From positions 1-20,939 of the forward strand of contig NZ_JAYLLH010000041.1 of NCBI RefSeq assembly GCF_035818635.1: a stretch of DNA of 20,939 nucleotides, read 5' to 3'. This document shows positions 15,621-20,939 of the stretch, piece by piece. Source of the stretch: Mesobacterium_A hydrothermale. GTDB taxonomy: Bacteria > Pseudomonadota > Alphaproteobacteria > Rhodobacterales > Rhodobacteraceae. The translations under genes and the position numbers were made by a program. The notes below the pieces were generated by a model, which saw only the letters and a program-made list of their open reading frames with translations, did no database searches and had not been told where the DNA came from. How positions within the stretch are numbered: position 1 is the stretch's first letter; the number at the start of each line of letters is the position of its first letter.

Positions 15621-16291
15621 CCCTGGACGAGGCGCTGGCAGAGCTGCGCGCGGCGGCAGAGCCTGGCCGGGCCGAACAGATGGCCGCCTATCACAAGCTC
15701 GACCGCCCCTACCTCGGCGTGCCCAACCCCGCCACCAACGACATCACCACCGCCTGGCGCCACAGCTTGTCCGTGCCCGACCGCGTCACGCTTGCCCGCG
15801 ACCTCTGGTCGACGAACATCTTCGAGGCGCGTCTGGCCGCCGCCAAATTGCTGACCCAGGCCCGTATCCGCCCCGATGGCGCGGTTTGGGACCTGATCCA
15901 GTCCTGGGTGCCCGATTTCGACAGCTGGGCCATCGCCGATCACGCCTGCATGGCGGGGCAACGGCGCCTGAGTGCCGATCCTTCACGGCTCGACACCGTC
16001 GAAACCTGGACCACCAGCCCGCAGATGTGGACCCGCCGCGCTGCTCTGGTCATCACCTTGCCCTGGACCAAGTCGAACCACCCCAGCGCCGCAGAATCCG
16101 CCGCCCGCGACCGCATCCTCGGCTGGGCAGCCGCCTATGTCGACGACCCGGACTGGTTCATCCAGAAAGCGGTGGCTTGGTGGCTGCGCGACCTGTCGAA
16201 ACACGATCCCGACCGCGCGCGCGCTTTCCTAGAGGCTGAGGGGCAGAACCTGAAACCCTTTGCCCGCCGCGAAGCATCAAGATACCTCTGA
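15617..16291 (+). CDS. DNA alkylation repair protein (AlkD-like HEAT-repeat family)
   Basis: A 224-residue, all-helical protein with the AlkD/DNA_alkylation pattern: LGVPNPATNDI near residue 35, LWSTNIFEARLAAAKLL, the conserved WVPDFDSWAIADHAC segment, WTTSPQMWTRRAALV, and DWFIQKAVAWWLRDL. AlkD proteins are HEAT-like DNA glycosylases that remove 3- or 7-alkylated purines without base flipping. The FDSW..AD segment matches where the catalytic Asp is normally found. The start overlaps the previous stop (ATGA at 15617-15620). Its reason for being in a hexosamine operon is unclear. It is followed by a hairpin array, probably the end of the operon. Confidence 0.82.
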   Translation: MTLDEALAELRAAAEPGRAEQMAAYHKLDRPYLGVPNPATNDITTAWRHSLSVPDRVTLARDLWSTNIFEARLAAAKLLTQARIRPDGAVWDLIQSWVPDFDSWAIADHACMAGQRRLSADPSRLDTVETWTTSPQMWTRRAALVITLPWTKSNHPSAAESAARDRILGWAAAYVDDPDWFIQKAVAWWLRDLSKHDPDRARAFLEAEGQNLKPFARREASRYL

Positions 16292-16304
16292 TACGACCAC
16301 TGTC

Positions 16305-16413
16305 TTTGGTTTTCCAAATACCTCGGGGGTATGGGGGCAGCGCCCCCACGTGCGGCCCAGCCGCACGCAAGGCGTGCGCAGCACGCCCCGGTCGGATCGC
16401 GTCAGCGATCCGA
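16305..16413. repeat. Array of five consecutive hairpins (composite intergenic repeat, copy 1)
   Basis: Five inverted repeats stand nearly end to end between two convergent genes: TTTGG/CCAAA (16305-16318), TGGGGGC/GCCCCCA (16332-16348), CGTGCGG/CCGCACG (16349-16367), GGCGTGC/GCACGCC (16371-16387) and TCGGATCGC/GCGATCCGA (16392-16413). All stems are perfect, of 5 to 9 bp, with loops of 3 to 5 nt. The minus strand reads GGGGGCGCTGCCCCC then ATACCCCCGAGGTATTTG, matching the element at 18047-18105. It probably acts as a bidirectional terminator or mRNA stabiliser and belongs to a dispersed repeat family, the latter being inference. Confidence 0.75.
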
Positions 16414-16419
16414 AACCGC

Positions 16420-16917
16420 TCATTCGACCAGCGTCACGTCCACTTCCGGCAACCCGGTCAGAGGCGCCCCGATCAGCCGCATCGCCGCCAGCGAAAGCCG
16501 GCTGCCAGCGGTTGCCGGCCCGTCGATCGGGATCAGGTCGACCTGCGCGCTGCCCCCGGTCGCGGGAAAGCGCACCACCCCTTTGCCCGGGCGCGATACC
16601 AGCGGCGTTTCCAGCCAGAATCCCGGCCGCGCCGGATCACCAAGCGAAGCGATCGTGCGTCCCAGCGCCTTTTCCCCGCCAGCCTCCACCGGAGCCGCTG
16701 CCGCGGCGGCGCGTTCCGCGGCACTGGTGGTGTCGAAATCTTCGACCGTGCGGGCGGTCTTTGCGGGCCTGGGCGCCGCTTGCAGCCCCTCCGGACGCGC
16801 CACGGGCCGCACCGCGGTGGCCACGACACCGGCTTGCGAGGCGCGTGGCTTCAACAGCGCCGTGTTTCCACAGGCCGCAATGGCCAGCATGGGCAGGATC
16901 AGGATCAACCGTTTCAT
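16420..16917 (-). CDS. Hypothetical lipoprotein
   Basis: A 165-residue protein. MKRLILILPMLAIAAC is a textbook type II signal peptide: two positive residues, a hydrophobic core, and a lipobox (AIAAC) with the lipidated Cys at residue 16. The mature part starts with a Pro/Ala/Arg-rich low-complexity linker (about residues 22-90) and ends in a compact segment with GFWLETPLVSRPGKG and SRLSLAAMRLIG. I do not recognise a functional domain. It should be anchored to the outer or inner membrane; Asp is absent at +2 (Gly-Asn follows the Cys), which favours the outer membrane by the usual rule. It is divergent from moaA with an 82-bp gap, and GAGG sits just before the ATG. Confidence 0.78.
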   Translation of the reverse strand: MKRLILILPMLAIAACGNTALLKPRASQAGVVATAVRPVARPEGLQAAPRPAKTARTVEDFDTTSAAERAAAAAAPVEAGGEKALGRTIASLGDPARPGFWLETPLVSRPGKGVVRFPATGGSAQVDLIPIDGPATAGSRLSLAAMRLIGAPLTGLPEVDVTLVE

Positions 16918-16964
16918 ATCCTCACCCTAGACCCACCGCTACGCCTGGGCAATCGCGGTTCCGC

Positions 16965-16993
16965 TTGCCTGAGCGGGCCGCCGCCACTACATA
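16965..16993 (+). promoter_or_regulatory. Putative moaA promoter giving a leaderless mRNA
   Basis: TTGCCT (16965-16970) and TACATA (16988-16993) are separated by exactly 17 bp. The expected start of transcription, about 7 bp after the -10, falls on or next to the moaA ATG at 17000. No Shine-Dalgarno sequence is visible before that ATG, which agrees with a leaderless transcript. Confidence 0.4.
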
Positions 16994-16999
16994 AGCGCC

Positions 17000-18007
17000 A
17001 TGACCACACCGCTCATCGACCCTTTCCAGCGCCCGATCAACTATCTTCGGGTCTCCGTCACCGACCGCTGCGATTTTCGCTGCGTCTATTGCATGTCGGA
17101 AAACATGACCTTCCTGCCCAAGCGTGAATTGTTGACGCTGGAAGAACTGGATCGGCTGTGTTCGGCCTTTGTGGGGATGGGCGTGGAAAAGCTGCGCATC
17201 ACCGGCGGTGAGCCGCTGGTGCGGCGCGAAATCCTGACCTTTTTCCGCGCGATGACGCGGCATCTCGAGTCCGGGGCGCTGAAGGAACTGACGCTGACCA
17301 CCAATGGCTCGCAACTGGAAAAATACGCGGCCGACCTGTGGGCGGCCGGTGTGCGGCGGGTGAACGTTTCTGCCGATACGCTGGACGCGGCGAAGTTCGC
17401 CGACATCACCCGCTGGGGCCGCCTGCCCCAGGTGCTGCGTGGGATCGACGCGGCGCAGAAGGTGGGCATGCGGGTCAAGCTGAACGCCGTCGCGCTGAAG
17501 GGCTTCAACGAGGACGAACTGTTTTCGATGACCGAATGGTGCGCCGAGCGCGGCATGGACCTGACCTGGATCGAGGTCATGCCGATGGGCGACATCGGCA
17601 ACGAGGACCGGCTGGACCAGTATTGGCCGCTGAAGGACCTGCGCGCGCGGCTGGCGGAAAACTACACGCTGACCGATCTTGCGGAACGCACCGGTGGCCC
17701 GGCGCGCTATGTCCGGATCGAAGAGACCGGGCAGAAGATCGGCTTCATCACGCCGCTGACCCATAATTTCTGCGAAAGCTGCAACCGCGTGCGTCTGACC
17801 TGCACCGGCGAGTTGTTCATGTGCCTGGGCCAGGAAGACAATGCCGACCTGCGCGCGCCGCTGCGCGCCCACCCAGACAGCGATATCCCGCTGGAAGAGG
17901 CGATCCGCGCCGCGATTTCCCGGAAGCCCAAGGGGCATGATTTCGACTACTCGCGCCAGAGCGTGGATGGGCGGGTCTCGCGACACATGAGTCACACGGG
18001 CGGGTGA
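17000..18007 (+). CDS. moaA: GTP 3',8-cyclase MoaA
   Basis: MoaA is a radical SAM enzyme that converts GTP to 3',8-cyclo-GTP, the first step of molybdenum cofactor synthesis. The 335-residue protein has the N-terminal SAM cluster C24-x3-C28-x2-C31 in DRCDFRCVYC, the ITGGEPLVRR segment, and the C-terminal GTP-site cluster C258, C261, C275 within NFCESCNRVRL. It ends in the functional Gly-Gly tail. Length is typical, and all six cluster cysteines are present. No other moa genes adjoin it. The product pathway would supply the CoxL-like enzyme at the left of the window. The ATG is directly in frame with PFQRPINYLRVS; no alternative start is likely. Confidence 0.97.
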   Translation: MTTPLIDPFQRPINYLRVSVTDRCDFRCVYCMSENMTFLPKRELLTLEELDRLCSAFVGMGVEKLRITGGEPLVRREILTFFRAMTRHLESGALKELTLTTNGSQLEKYAADLWAAGVRRVNVSADTLDAAKFADITRWGRLPQVLRGIDAAQKVGMRVKLNAVALKGFNEDELFSMTEWCAERGMDLTWIEVMPMGDIGNEDRLDQYWPLKDLRARLAENYTLTDLAERTGGPARYVRIEETGQKIGFITPLTHNFCESCNRVRLTCTGELFMCLGQEDNADLRAPLRAHPDSDIPLEEAIRAAISRKPKGHDFDYSRQSVDGRVSRHMSHTGG

Positions 18008-18023
18008 CCGTCGGCTGACGACG

Positions 18024-18112
18024 CGATTTTTCTACGAAAAATCGGCAGGGGGCGCTGCCCCCTCTTGGCCTTTGGCCAATTCACCCCTGGGATATTTTGC
18101 GCCAGAAGAAGC
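18024..18112. repeat. Hairpin cluster downstream of moaA (composite intergenic repeat, copy 2)
   Basis: Three perfect hairpins follow moaA: CGATTTTTC/GAAAAATCG (18024-18044, 3-nt loop), AGGGGGC/GCCCCCT (18047-18063) and TTGGCC/GGCCAA (18065-18079). Then ACCCCTGGGATATTTTG and a purine-rich CCAGAAGAAG lead up to the stop codon of the convergent small gene. The GGGGGCGCTGCCCCC core and the ACCCC..G.G.TATTT block match copy 1 at 16319-16348 on the opposite strand. The first hairpin probably helps terminate moaA transcription. Confidence 0.7.
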
Positions 18113-18313
18113 TCAGGGCCGTGGTTTGCCGTAAAGGTCCTCGGCGCGGAAATCGACTCCGCGTTCGGCAAGCCAGGCGGTGAAATGCGCGGTCTTGGCT
18201 TCCAGCGAACAGGTGCCGGTCAGGCATGTCGGATCGGCCGAATAGGCCGCGCGCAGGGCAAGCTTGCGGTCTTCGTCGAGGTCGGGCCAGCGGGTCATGG
18301 GAGCCGTTTCCAT
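18113..18313 (-). CDS. Small hypothetical protein
   Basis: A 66-residue soluble protein starting METAPMTRWPDLDED, with a central CLTGTC cysteine pair and a LEAKTAHFTAWLAERGVDF segment that could form one amphipathic helix. I do not recognise a family. It begins 4 bp after the glycosyltransferase-like gene stops and on the same strand, so the two are almost certainly co-transcribed. An alternative start at ATG 18298 would shorten it by five residues. The stop codon abuts the repeat element at 18024-18112. Reading-frame quality and spacing support a real gene; function unknown. Confidence 0.6.
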   Translation of the reverse strand: METAPMTRWPDLDEDRKLALRAAYSADPTCLTGTCSLEAKTAHFTAWLAERGVDFRAEDLYGKPRP

Positions 18314-18317
18314 GGCC

Positions 18318-19115
18318 TCAGCCCCAGGCGTCGCCAAGATCGGCGCGGGTGCGGTCGATCCAATGGTCTTTCAGCCAGTCACACGATTTCGCGTGACGGA
18401 TGAACGAGCCGTTGTAACCTTCAACCGCATCAGGCATTTTCGGGCGTCCATGAAAACAGACCACGCGCGCATCATCCGGCAGATGCGGGCGCCGGAGCCA
18501 GTTCATCGGGAACGGGTTGCAGTCGTACTTGAACGACACGACCCAATCATTTGGGATATATTCGAAAACGCCACGATCCATCGCCTTGTGCGAGGTGTAG
18601 CGCTGTTCCGATCCGCGGGCGGTTTCGACCTCTTGGTACGGGTTGGCGGCGAGGTCTTCGTAGAGAAATCCGTGCAGCGCCGGGTCAAAGCGGAAGACCG
18701 AGCCATGGCCGGTCGGGCGGCCCTTGCGCGCCTCGGTCCAGTCGTGGCGCATCGCGATCTTGCCGGGGGCCATCCGCCAGATTTGGGTCAGGTCGCCGGT
18801 GATCACCACGTCAAGGTCGAAGCCCAGAACGGGCCCGTCGAGATCGGGTACGAGACCGGGACGGAACAGCGAGACCTTGCGCATCGCCCCCTGCCGGTTG
18901 GCCACCGCCAGCGCGGCATTCATCGGTTCGGCAAAGGGTTCCACCGGCAAGGGAAGGATTTCTACATCGGGATGGATGCCATCGGCATGTTCCGTCATGC
19001 AGAAGAACCGGACCGGCGCGTCGATGTTGCGGCGCACCCCGGAATACAGCCGGTTCACATATTCCGGGCCAAACAGGGTGCCCCATTTGATACAGATGAT
19101 GTTGGCGACCTTCAT
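18318..19115 (-). CDS. Glycosyltransferase-like protein
   Basis: The protein is 265 residues and cytosolic. The opening strand VANIICIKWGTLFGPEYVNRLYSGV and the segment VLGFDLDVVITGDL, with DLD at about 100-102, resemble the nucleotide-sugar and metal site of GT-A fold enzymes (GT8-like). Later features are MRHDWTEARKGRPTGHGSVFRFD, HKAMDRGVFEYIPNDWVVSFKYD and VVCFHGRPKM, which recur in uncharacterised bacterial glycosyltransferase-like proteins. It probably transfers a sugar to an envelope or secreted molecule, but donor and acceptor are unknown. It is divergent from the DUF2934 gene, with a plausible own promoter, and followed at 4 bp by a small gene. Confidence 0.65.
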   Translation of the reverse strand: MKVANIICIKWGTLFGPEYVNRLYSGVRRNIDAPVRFFCMTEHADGIHPDVEILPLPVEPFAEPMNAALAVANRQGAMRKVSLFRPGLVPDLDGPVLGFDLDVVITGDLTQIWRMAPGKIAMRHDWTEARKGRPTGHGSVFRFDPALHGFLYEDLAANPYQEVETARGSEQRYTSHKAMDRGVFEYIPNDWVVSFKYDCNPFPMNWLRRPHLPDDARVVCFHGRPKMPDAVEGYNGSFIRHAKSCDWLKDHWIDRTRADLGDAWG

Positions 19116-19162
19116 GGCGTGCTCCGATAGGCGACTGCCCTGCCCTTAGCGCGGAAAATGGG

Positions 19163-19190
19163 CAGATACCAGTGCACAGTCCATTTGCAA
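19163..19190 (-). promoter_or_regulatory. Putative promoter of the glycosyltransferase-like gene
   Basis: On the minus strand TTGCAA (19185-19190) and TATCTG (19163-19168) are 16 bp apart, placing transcription start about 40 bp before the ATG at 19115. It stands back to back with the plus-strand promoter at 19202. Confidence 0.4.
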
Positions 19191-19201
19191 CCGCCGAGAG
19201 A

Positions 19202-19230
19202 TTGTGCAGATGCAGAAAGTGGGATATAGG
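19202..19230 (+). promoter_or_regulatory. Putative promoter of the DUF2934 gene
   Basis: TTGTGC (19202-19207) and TATAGG (19225-19230) are separated by 17 bp in a locally AT-rich stretch, a good match to a housekeeping sigma promoter. Transcription would start near 19237, giving a leader of about 40 nt with a GCAGGAGA ribosome binding site. Confidence 0.5.
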
Positions 19231-19277
19231 AAAATAGCGCTAACATGCGCATTGAGGACACTTGCAGGAGACATTCG

Positions 19278-19595
19278 ATGACCGCTGCCGCAATCCCCGA
19301 ATCCCACATCGCAGAAGCGGCCTTCTTCCTCTGGCTTGAGGAAGGCCAGCCTGAAGGCCGCGCCGAAGAGCATTGGCTGCGCGCCAGGCAATCGCTGGAA
19401 ACCCCGGCCGCCGCACCGAAGCCCCGTGCCCGCCGCACCGCCGCGAAGGCCCCTGACGCGAAGGCGGCAGCGCCGAAAAAGGCTGCTGCGTCCAAGGCCA
19501 AGGCCCCGGTCAAAGCTGCGGCCAAGACTGCGGCCAAAACTGCGGCCAAAACTGCGACCAAGCCACGTGCCAGAAAAGCCGCCGCGGCCGAATAA
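19278..19595 (+). CDS. DUF2934 domain protein with histone H1-like Lys/Ala-rich tail
   Basis: The 105-residue protein has two parts. Residues about 5-40 (ESHIAEAAFFLWLEEGQPEG then EEHWLRARQSL) match the short helical DUF2934 domain. Residues 41-105 are almost only Ala, Lys, Pro, Arg and Thr, with an AAKT repeat encoded by four near-identical 12-bp units at 19518-19565. Such tails resemble histone H1-like and HU-tail proteins and suggest binding to DNA or RNA; this is inference. ATG 19278 is chosen because GCAGGAGA lies 7 nt ahead; an in-frame ATG at 19245 has no such site. A hairpin overlaps the stop codon. Confidence 0.8.
   Translation: MTAAAIPESHIAEAAFFLWLEEGQPEGRAEEHWLRARQSLETPAAAPKPRARRTAAKAPDAKAAAPKKAAASKAKAPVKAAAKTAAKTAAKTATKPRARKAAAAE
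19518..19565 (+). repeat. Four tandem 12-bp units encoding AAKT
   Basis: Units begin at 19518, 19530, 19542 and 19554, each close to GCGGCCAAAACT, and stay in frame. Units 2 and 3 are identical. The near identity at synonymous sites points to recent slippage expansion. Confidence 0.8.
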
Positions 19596-19603
19596 GCCGC
19601 GGC
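19581..19603. terminator. Hairpin at the end of the DUF2934 gene
   Basis: GCCGCGGC at 19581-19588 and again at 19596-19603 forms a perfect 8-bp stem (each arm is itself palindromic) with a 7-nt loop containing the TAA stop. There is no T tract. It lies between two convergent genes and could act in both directions. Confidence 0.45.
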
Positions 19604-19618
19604 TGAGCCAGGCACCGA

Positions 19619-20782
19619 TCAGGCGGCGGGCATCCGCCGCTCGACAATTTCCGCCCACCAGCTGCACCCGGCGGGGATCGCTTCATCGTTGAAGTTGTAT
19701 TCCGGGTGGTGCACCGATGCGGTGTCGCCGTTGCCGACAAGAATATAAGCGCCCGGGCGCTCTTCCAGCATGAAGGCGAAATCTTCGCCGCCCATGACCA
19801 TTGGAGCCTCTTCGCAGTTGCCGGACACCGCGGTGGCCACCTCGGCGGCAAATTCCGTTTGCGCGTCGGAGTTCACCATCACCGGGTAACCGCGGTAATA
19901 TCTGACATCCGCAGTGCCACCGAATGTTCCCGAGATCCCCGCGCAGATCGCCTTGATCCGCTGTTCGGCCAGGTCGCGCATCGCGGCCGACATGGTGCGC
20001 ACGGTGCCCTTGATATGGACCCGCTGCGGGATCACGTTGAACGCTTTGGACGAGGTTTCGAACGAGGTCACCGAGACCACAAGCTGGTCCACCGGGTCCG
20101 CATTGCGGCTGGCGATGGTTTGCAGCGTGGTGACCGCCGTGGCCGCCATCACCGTCGTGTCGATATTGTCATGCGGTTTGGCGGCATGGCCGCCCTTGCC
20201 TTCGAAGAACACCTCGAACTGGTCGGTGGCGGCGAAGAACGCGCCGGGACGGATGGCGAAGCTGCCCACCGGGCGGCCGGGCCAGTTGTGCATGCCATAG
20301 ACTTCCTGGATGTTCCAGCGATCCATCATGCCGTCGTCGCACATTTCCTTGCCGCCGCCGCCGCCTTCTTCGGCAGGCTGGAAGATCACCACGACGGTCC
20401 CATCGAAATTGCGGGTCTCCGACAGGTACTTCGCCGCCCCCAGCAACATGGCGGTGTGGCCGTCATGGCCGCAGGCATGCATCGCGCCGTCGGTTTTCGA
20501 GGCATAGTCGAGCCCGGTCTGTTCATGGATCGGCAGCGCGTCCATATCGGCACGCAGGCCGATCACCTTGCCCGACGTGTCGGACTTGCCCTTGATGACA
20601 CCGACAACACCGGTGCGGCCGATGCCTGTCACGACCTCGTCACAGCCGAAGGCTTTGAGCTTTTCCGCGACGACGCCGGCGGTGCGGTGGGTTTCGAAGA
20701 GGATCTCGGGGTGTTCGTGGAAATCCCGTCGCCAGGCGGTGATTTCATCCTGAAGTTCGGCAAAACGGTTCTTGACCGGCAT
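19619..20782 (-). CDS. M20 family metallopeptidase/amidohydrolase (hippurate hydrolase/aminoacylase-like)
   Basis: A 387-residue member of the M20D amidohydrolases, which cleave N-acyl or N-aroyl amino acids. The N-terminal RRDFHEHPEI and LRADMDALPI are family marks. Metal ligands are visible in HACGHDGHTAML, PAEEGGGGG and the late HHPEYNFND. GMHNWPGRPVG and the dimerisation-domain start GKGGHAAKPH follow in the expected order. All zinc or manganese ligands appear intact. ATG 20782 has AAGGA about 9 nt upstream. Exact substrate is unknown: hippurate, N-acetyl amino acids or N-acetyl-diaminopimelate-like compounds are all compatible. It stands alone, with the contig end 157 bp upstream. Confidence 0.92.
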   Translation of the reverse strand: MPVKNRFAELQDEITAWRRDFHEHPEILFETHRTAGVVAEKLKAFGCDEVVTGIGRTGVVGVIKGKSDTSGKVIGLRADMDALPIHEQTGLDYASKTDGAMHACGHDGHTAMLLGAAKYLSETRNFDGTVVVIFQPAEEGGGGGKEMCDDGMMDRWNIQEVYGMHNWPGRPVGSFAIRPGAFFAATDQFEVFFEGKGGHAAKPHDNIDTTVMAATAVTTLQTIASRNADPVDQLVVSVTSFETSSKAFNVIPQRVHIKGTVRTMSAAMRDLAEQRIKAICAGISGTFGGTADVRYYRGYPVMVNSDAQTEFAAEVATAVSGNCEEAPMVMGGEDFAFMLEERPGAYILVGNGDTASVHHPEYNFNDEAIPAGCSWWAEIVERRMPAA

Positions 20783-20862
20783 GGTGTTTCGTCCTTGCGC
20801 ATGTTCTTGAGATGGCGGCGATGGTGGCGCAAGGCGGCGGGGGGTGCAAGGGGGCGGGGGGT

Positions 20863-20939
<77 letters not shown>

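Overview
The window is GC-rich, densely coded bacterial chromosome, most likely from the Rhodobacteraceae/Roseobacter group of Alphaproteobacteria. This rests on protein character (two DUF2484-family membrane proteins beside mur genes, a form II CoxL-like Mo-hydroxylase, a DUF2235 hydrolase) and on two copies of a GGGGGCGCTGCCCCC hairpin element followed by an ACCCC..GG.TATTT motif, a type of intergenic element I recall from roseobacters. No database search was possible. The last 77 bases are pure G and look like an assembly or sequencing artefact at a contig end.

Layout, left to right. (1) 113-4169, plus strand: a CoxL-like molybdopterin subunit, a DUF2235 alpha/beta-hydrolase-like protein, a structured intergenic stretch ending in a strong intrinsic terminator, and a small CoA-binding protein. 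(2) 4158-11784, minus strand: eight genes pointing left, in transcription order HAD phosphatase (Gph-like), DegT/StrS aminotransferase, ftsW, murG, murC, an APC amino-acid permease and two tandem DUF2484 membrane proteins. The last three overlap by ATGA junctions. This is a piece of the division and cell-wall (dcw) cluster, but murD is not upstream of ftsW and murB/ddl/ftsQ are not downstream of murC. (3) 11890-16291, plus strand: glmU, glmS, a PNPOx-like flavin protein and an AlkD-like DNA alkylation repair protein, all touching or overlapping. (4) 16292-18112: a lipoprotein (minus) and moaA (plus), divergent, bracketed by two hairpin-rich repeat elements in opposite orientation. (5) 18113-20782: a glycosyltransferase-like protein with a downstream small protein (minus), a DUF2934 protein with a histone-like Lys/Ala tail (plus), and an M20 amidohydrolase (minus).

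How the genes fit together. GlmS makes glucosamine-6-phosphate and GlmU finishes UDP-GlcNAc. That nucleotide sugar is used by MurG and, through UDP-MurNAc, by MurC, and FtsW polymerises the resulting lipid II at the septum. The hexosamine operon and the mur/ftsW run are divergently transcribed from 11785-11889. MoaA makes the molybdenum-cofactor precursor that the CoxL-like enzyme would need, although the two genes are 14 kb apart and not obviously co-regulated.

I found no mobile element, CRISPR array, rRNA or complete tRNA. The most notable non-genic signals are the hairpin arrays at 16305-16413 and 18024-18112, the possible small RNA at 3500-3629, and the 12-bp palindrome at 4158-4169 where two convergent genes share their last codons.
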